Assembly (NCBI RefSeq): GCF_036321025.1
Contig: NZ_JAZAPB010000001.1
Coordinates: 1 to 64,000 of the forward strand
Reading direction: 5' to 3'
From: Alteraurantiacibacter hainanensis
GTDB lineage: Bacteria; Pseudomonadota; Alphaproteobacteria; Sphingomonadales; Sphingomonadaceae
DNA: 64,000 nucleotides
The notes beneath the pieces were generated by a model. The model saw only the letters and a program-made list of their open reading frames with translations, was not told where the DNA came from and did no database searches. Positions 60,056-64,000 of the stretch are shown here, in pieces. How positions within the stretch are numbered: the stretch's first letter is position 1; every line of letters begins with the position of its first letter. The position numbers and the translations under genes were made by a program.

Positions 60056-62302
60056 TTATTCGGCTGCGTCGAGTTCTTCGCCCGAGGGCGGCATGTTGTG
60101 GCCGAGCAGGCGCAGCAGGTCCGCCGCAGCTTCCACCACATTGGTGCCGGGGCCGTAGATGCCCTGCACGCCGGCCTTCTTGAGGAAATCGTAGTCCTGC
60201 GGCGGGATCACGCCGCCTGCAACCACCTTGATGTCCGAACGGCCTGCGTCCCTCAGGTGGCCGATCAGTTCGGGGATCAGCGTCTTGTGGCCTGCCGCCA
60301 GCGAGCTTGCGCCGACCGCGTCCACCTCGTTCTCAAGCGCCGTTTTCGCCGCTTCCTCGGGGGTCTGGAACAGCGGGCCTGAAATCACCTTGAAGCCCAT
60401 GTCGGCAAAGGCACTGGCGATTACGTTGGCGCCCCGGTCGTGCCCGTCCTGGCCCATCTTGGCGACCAGGATGCGCGGGGCGTGGCCCAGCTGCCGTCCA
60501 ACCGCCTCCACCCCTTCGGTCACGGCCTTGTAGCGCGCATCGCCCTCGTAGGCGCGCGAATAGACGCCGATCACCGGCGAGGGCTTGGTGTCATAGCGAC
60601 CGAAGGCCTGTTCCATCGCCTGCGAGATCTCGCCCAGCGTCGCATCGGCGCGCGCGGCTTCCACCGCCAGCGCCAGCAGGTTCGTCTCGTTGTCGGCGGC
60701 CAGCTTGGCCATCTCCGAAGGCGGCAGGGGCACGCCGCGTTCGTCGCGGCCCTCGGCAAGCCTGGCCTCGTTGTCGGCCCGGTCGACCTGCGCGCCGCGC
60801 GTCAGCCTGGCGAGCGCGGCCTTCACCGCTTCCTCGTCACGGTTGCGGCGGACCTTCTCGATCCGTTCGATCTGGCTCTGGCGCACCTTGTGGTTGTCGA
60901 TATCCAGCGTGTCGATGTGCGCTTCCTCGTCCAGGCGATACTTGTTCACCCCGACAATCACCGTCTCGCCCTTGTCGATCCTCGTCTGCTTTTCCGCCGC
61001 CGCTTCCTCGATCCGCGCCTTGGGCATGCCCGACGCGACGGCGGCCGTCATGCCGCCCATTTCGTCCACTTCGGCAATCAGGGCGCGAGCCTTCTCGACC
61101 AGCTCGTTGGTCAGGTTCTCGATGTAATAGCTGCCGCCCAGCGGGTCCGCGACATTGGTCACGCCGCTTTCTTCCTCGATCACCAGCTGGGTGTTGCGCG
61201 CGATACGGGCGGAGAAATCCGTGGGCAGCGCCAGCGCCTCGTCCAGCGCGTTGGTGTGCAGCGACTGGGTACCGCCCAGCACCGCGGCCAGCGCCTCCAG
61301 CGTGGTGCGGATCACGTTGTTGTAGGGGTCCTGCTCCTGCAGGCTGACGCCGGAGGTCTGGCAGTGCGTGCGCAGCATCTTGGACTTGGGGTTCTGCGCG
61401 CCCAGCTCGTCCATGATGTCGTGCCACAGCACCCGGCCCGCCCGCATCTTGGCGATCTCCATGAAGAAGTTCATGCCGATGCCCCAGAAGAACGACAGGC
61501 GCGGCGCGAAGGCATCGATGTCGAGGCCTGTCGCCATGGCGCGCTTCACGTATTCCTTGCCGTCGGCAATGGTGAAGGCGAGTTCCTGCAGCGCCGTCGC
61601 TCCGGCCTCGTGCATGTGATAGCCGCTGATCGAGATCGAATTGAAGCGCGGCATGTGCTGGCTGGTGTAGGCGATGATGTCCGAAACGATCCGCATCGAA
61701 GGCTCGGGCGGATAGATGTAGGTGTTGCGGACCATGAACTCCTTGAGGATATCGTTCTGGATGGTGCCGCTCAGCTTTTCCTGGCTGACTCCCGAACGTT
61801 CCGCCGCGACGATGTAGAACGCCATCACCGGGATCACCGCCCCGTTCATCGTCATGGAGACGCTCATCTCGTCGAGCGGGATTTGATCGAACAGGATTTC
61901 CATGTCGCGCACGGTGTCGATGGCGACGCCCGCCTTGCCCACGTCGCCGCGAACGCGCGGATGGTCCGAGTCGTAGCCGCGGTGGGTCGCCAGGTCGAAA
62001 GCGACGGACAGGCCCTTCTGTCCGGCGGCGAGATTGCGCCGATAGAAGGCGTTCGATTCCTCGGCGGTGGAGAAACCCGCGTACTGCCGGATCGTCCACG
62101 GACGGCCGGTGTACATGCTGGCATAGGGGCCACGCGTGAATGGCGCGAAACCCGGCAGGCCGGGATCGAGGCCCTCGGCATCGCCTGCCGTGTACAGCGG
62201 TTTCACCGCGATACCTTCCGGCGTGTGCCAGGTCAGGTCACGGCCCTTCACTTCCTTGTCGGCCTTCGCCTGCCAGTCTTCGAACGTGTTTTCTTCACTC
62301 AT
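60056..62302 (-). CDS. scpA: methylmalonyl-CoA mutase, single-chain B12 enzyme
   Basis: A 748-residue enzyme converting (R)-methylmalonyl-CoA to succinyl-CoA. The catalytic TIM barrel occupies the first 560 residues (substrate blocks TGRPWTIRQYAGFSTAEESN and DLATHRGYDSDHPRV), and the C-terminal domain binds cobalamin through D619-x-H621-x-x-G624 in DGHDRGANVIASA. The length fits the homodimeric or catalytic-subunit type. With PccA it completes propionyl-CoA use. First gene of scpA-metY-pccA; a 49-base gap separates it from the cytochrome-YceI gene. Confidence 0.96.
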   Translation of the reverse strand: MSEENTFEDWQAKADKEVKGRDLTWHTPEGIAVKPLYTAGDAEGLDPGLPGFAPFTRGPYASMYTGRPWTIRQYAGFSTAEESNAFYRRNLAAGQKGLSVAFDLATHRGYDSDHPRVRGDVGKAGVAIDTVRDMEILFDQIPLDEMSVSMTMNGAVIPVMAFYIVAAERSGVSQEKLSGTIQNDILKEFMVRNTYIYPPEPSMRIVSDIIAYTSQHMPRFNSISISGYHMHEAGATALQELAFTIADGKEYVKRAMATGLDIDAFAPRLSFFWGIGMNFFMEIAKMRAGRVLWHDIMDELGAQNPKSKMLRTHCQTSGVSLQEQDPYNNVIRTTLEALAAVLGGTQSLHTNALDEALALPTDFSARIARNTQLVIEEESGVTNVADPLGGSYYIENLTNELVEKARALIAEVDEMGGMTAAVASGMPKARIEEAAAEKQTRIDKGETVIVGVNKYRLDEEAHIDTLDIDNHKVRQSQIERIEKVRRNRDEEAVKAALARLTRGAQVDRADNEARLAEGRDERGVPLPPSEMAKLAADNETNLLALAVEAARADATLGEISQAMEQAFGRYDTKPSPVIGVYSRAYEGDARYKAVTEGVEAVGRQLGHAPRILVAKMGQDGHDRGANVIASAFADMGFKVISGPLFQTPEEAAKTALENEVDAVGASSLAAGHKTLIPELIGHLRDAGRSDIKVVAGGVIPPQDYDFLKKAGVQGIYGPGTNVVEAAADLLRLLGHNMPPSGEELDAAE

Positions 62303-62351
62303 GTGAAAAGCCTCATACAGACGCCGCGCGGGGTTTCAACGCGCAGCATGA

Positions 62352-63623
62352 TCAGGAGGTTGCATCGAACGTGAAGCTGACCCGTACTGTCCCTGCCAGG
62401 TTTTCGGCGCTGGACCCGGTTCCGACGGAGAAGGCATTGCGGTCTATCGACGCGTTGCCTTGCACCGAACGTCGGTTCCCGCTGCCGTTCAGAGTGAATG
62501 TGATGCGCTGCGGGCGGCTGGCCCCTTTCAGAGACAGCGTCCCGTCCGCTTCGTAGCGATTGCCCGAGACCCGTCGCACGCTGGTGCTGCGCCAGGTGGC
62601 CTGCGGGAAGGCCGACGTATTGAAGAAATCGCCGCTTTTCAGCATGTCGTCCTGCGTGGCATCGCCCAGCGTGGCGCTGGCGAGGTTCACGGTGATGGAA
62701 ATCCGCGCCGTTTCGGGCGCATCCGGGTCCATCACGATATCGCCGCGCCAGTTGGCGAAGCTGCCATTGAGCGCATTGCCGGCGTTGTCGACGCTGAACC
62801 GCAGGGAGCCGCCGGGCTGGATCGCCCAGCTTGGCGGCGGCCCGGCAGGTTCGACGACTTCCTGCTCTGTCTCTTCCGCGGCTTCGGACTCGGTCTGCTC
62901 GTCGGGTTCGGATTCTTCCTCGACGATTTCGTCCTCCCCGGCTTCGGATGTGGGCGATGACGAGAGTTCGGGCGTCTGCGCCGGTTCGACCGCCTCCTGC
63001 GGCTCCTCGATCGCTAGTTCGCGATCCTGCGCCACCGAGAAGAGCACGATAAGCCCGACGGCAACGATCGCCCCGCCTGCGGCAATGGCACGGTCGCCCT
63101 TGCCGTCGAAAGTCATCCGCGCCAGCAGGCCGTCATCCATGAGGAAATGATGCCGCAGCGCGCCGGCAACGTGCAGCACGAACAGCGCCAGGCCGCCCCA
63201 GGCCAGCCATTCGTGCGATTCCTCGGCCAGGTCGTTCCACCCGTCCGCCAGCGGCAGGTGCGGCAGTTCCACCACCCCGAAAAGGATGGTCGGCACGTTC
63301 AGGGAGTCGGTGGACACCATTGCCCAGCCGGTCAGCGGCATGGCGATCATGAAGACGTAGAAACCCACGTGCACCGCGCTCGCCAAGAAACCGGCAAAGC
63401 CGCCCTCCAGTCGGGGCGGGCGGGCATGGGTGAAACGCCAGCCCAGCCGCACCAGGCTGAGCGCCAGGATGGTGATGCCGATGGACTTGTGCAGCTGGTA
63501 TTCGGCAAACCCGCTGGCATCCTTGGGCATGGCGAAGCCCAGCGCGATCTCTCCCGCCAGGGCAAGTGCGATCAGCCAGTGGAGGACGATGGCCCCCTTG
63601 GAATAGCGTTGTGCCTCGCTCAA
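62352..63623 (-). CDS. cytochrome b561-YceI fusion protein
   Basis: A 423-residue fusion. The N-terminal 200 residues are a four-span cytochrome b561 domain with heme-ligand histidines (His15 in VLHWLIAL, His45 in QLHKSIG, further His in VHVGFYV and FVLHVAGALRHH). A strongly acidic linker (about 220-285, Glu/Ala/Pro-rich) follows. The C-terminal 130 residues form a YceI lipocalin-like domain (SLRFSVDNAGNALNGSF, WRGDIVMDPD, PQATWRSTSV), which binds isoprenoid quinones in relatives. Such a protein may pass electrons between quinone and an external partner. Stop near 62352, 49 bases from scpA. Fusion order seen in other alphaproteobacteria. Confidence 0.92.
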   Translation of the reverse strand: MSEAQRYSKGAIVLHWLIALALAGEIALGFAMPKDASGFAEYQLHKSIGITILALSLVRLGWRFTHARPPRLEGGFAGFLASAVHVGFYVFMIAMPLTGWAMVSTDSLNVPTILFGVVELPHLPLADGWNDLAEESHEWLAWGGLALFVLHVAGALRHHFLMDDGLLARMTFDGKGDRAIAAGGAIVAVGLIVLFSVAQDRELAIEEPQEAVEPAQTPELSSSPTSEAGEDEIVEEESEPDEQTESEAAEETEQEVVEPAGPPPSWAIQPGGSLRFSVDNAGNALNGSFANWRGDIVMDPDAPETARISITVNLASATLGDATQDDMLKSGDFFNTSAFPQATWRSTSVRRVSGNRYEADGTLSLKGASRPQRITFTLNGSGNRRSVQGNASIDRNAFSVGTGSSAENLAGTVRVSFTFDATS

Positions 63624-63759
63624 AACTTGCCTCCCGGTCGTCTCGCGCCGGTGTCGCCCATCACGGCGTCGCGATCAATCCCGCGCGCAACCGCTTTCCT
63701 ACACGATCCGGCGCGGTTCACAGCCGCCCGCGACTCCAACAGCAAGCGGAATCAAGTAC

Positions 63760-64000
63760 ATGGCCATCATCGAATCGCTTATCGGTCCCATCGCCTCCAT
63801 CATCGACAAGGTCATTCCCGACAAGGAAGCGCGCGAACGCGCCAAGATCGAGCTTATCAAGCTCGAAGGAACGCAGGAAATGCAGCAGATCGAGGCGCGG
63901 CTTTCGGCCATCGTGGCGGAGGCGAATTCATCCGATCCGTGGACCAGCCGCGCCCGGCCGAGCTTCCTCTACGTGATGTACGTGCTGCTTCTCACGGCCC
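63760..64000 (+). CDS. three-transmembrane holin of the gene-transfer-agent type, N-terminal part
   Basis: The frame begins at ATG 63760 and runs off the window. The first 80 residues read IESLIGPIASIIDKVIPDKEARERA, then LEGTQEMQQIEARLSAIV, then SDPWTSRARPSFLYVMYVLLL (read in parts), the unmistakable start of the three-span holin family linked to release of gene transfer agents. A hydrophobic segment opens the visible end. The product would permeabilise the inner membrane so that an endolysin can reach the wall. Neighbours to the right are not visible, so it could belong to a gene transfer agent cluster, a prophage or stand alone. Confidence 0.85.
   Translation, partial: MAIIESLIGPIASIIDKVIPDKEARERAKIELIKLEGTQEMQQIEARLSAIVAEANSSDPWTSRARPSFLYVMYVLLLTA

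Noticed and set aside
1..64000. CRISPR arrays and insertion sequences
   Set aside because: No regularly spaced direct repeats and no transposase gene were seen; the only recombinases are the serine recombinase tail and the tyrosine integrase.

Overview
The window is a piece of a high-GC alphaproteobacterial chromosome, most likely Sphingomonadales and probably family Erythrobacteraceae. The reasons are: the gene order rpsB-tsf-pyrH-frr-uppS-cdsA-dxr-rseP-bamA-ompH-fabZ with the lipid A genes lpxD/lpxA/lpxB missing (sphingomonads use glycosphingolipids instead of LPS); a LOV-HWE blue-light histidine kinase of the kind known from Erythrobacter; GAAC-N7-GAAC SOS boxes of the alphaproteobacterial type; a tRNA-His with encoded G-1 and C73; and a three-transmembrane holin of the gene-transfer-agent type at the right edge. 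The assignment rests on reading the sequence only.

Left 6.1 kb: a probable integrated element at the 3' end of tRNA-His. It carries the tail of a serine recombinase, a small lipoprotein, a single-chain MmeI-like restriction-modification enzyme (867-3758), an unrecognised gene directly behind it, a small membrane protein and a tyrosine integrase next to the tRNA. The far end of the element lies outside the window.

6.4-21.4 kb: core genes. A 2OG-Fe(II) oxygenase and a GFA-type protein are followed, on the minus strand, by the envelope and translation cluster (rpsB, tsf, then pyrH through rpmE) and the phospholipid pair psd-pssA. Between rpsB and pssA, on the plus strand, sits a 66-residue membrane protein preceded by three perfect SOS boxes; I regard this as the most interesting signal in the window.

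21.5-27.1 kb: glyoxylate shunt. A RamB/ScfR-like regulator is divergent from aceA, with a perfect 13-bp inverted repeat between them. A 51-residue unrecognised protein lies between aceA and glcB and is translationally coupled to glcB.

27.1-46 kb: tRNA-Tyr, rlmB, lon-hup, dnaX-ybaB with SRP RNA upstream, hrpB, ispB, chorismate mutase, the LOV kinase with its single-domain response regulator, and a PepSY/OmpR/sensor-kinase operon.

46-64 kb: an ABC-F ATPase, a very acidic disordered protein, a DUF6456 gene divergent from an XRE regulator, a glycosyltransferase, yajC-secD-secF, tRNA-Pro, a Tat-exported beta-carbonic anhydrase, a propionyl-CoA cluster (scpA-metY-pccA), a cytochrome b561-YceI fusion and the start of the holin. 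PccA and ScpA take propionyl-CoA to succinyl-CoA and the glyoxylate shunt conserves acetyl carbon, so the two clusters together suit growth on fatty acids.
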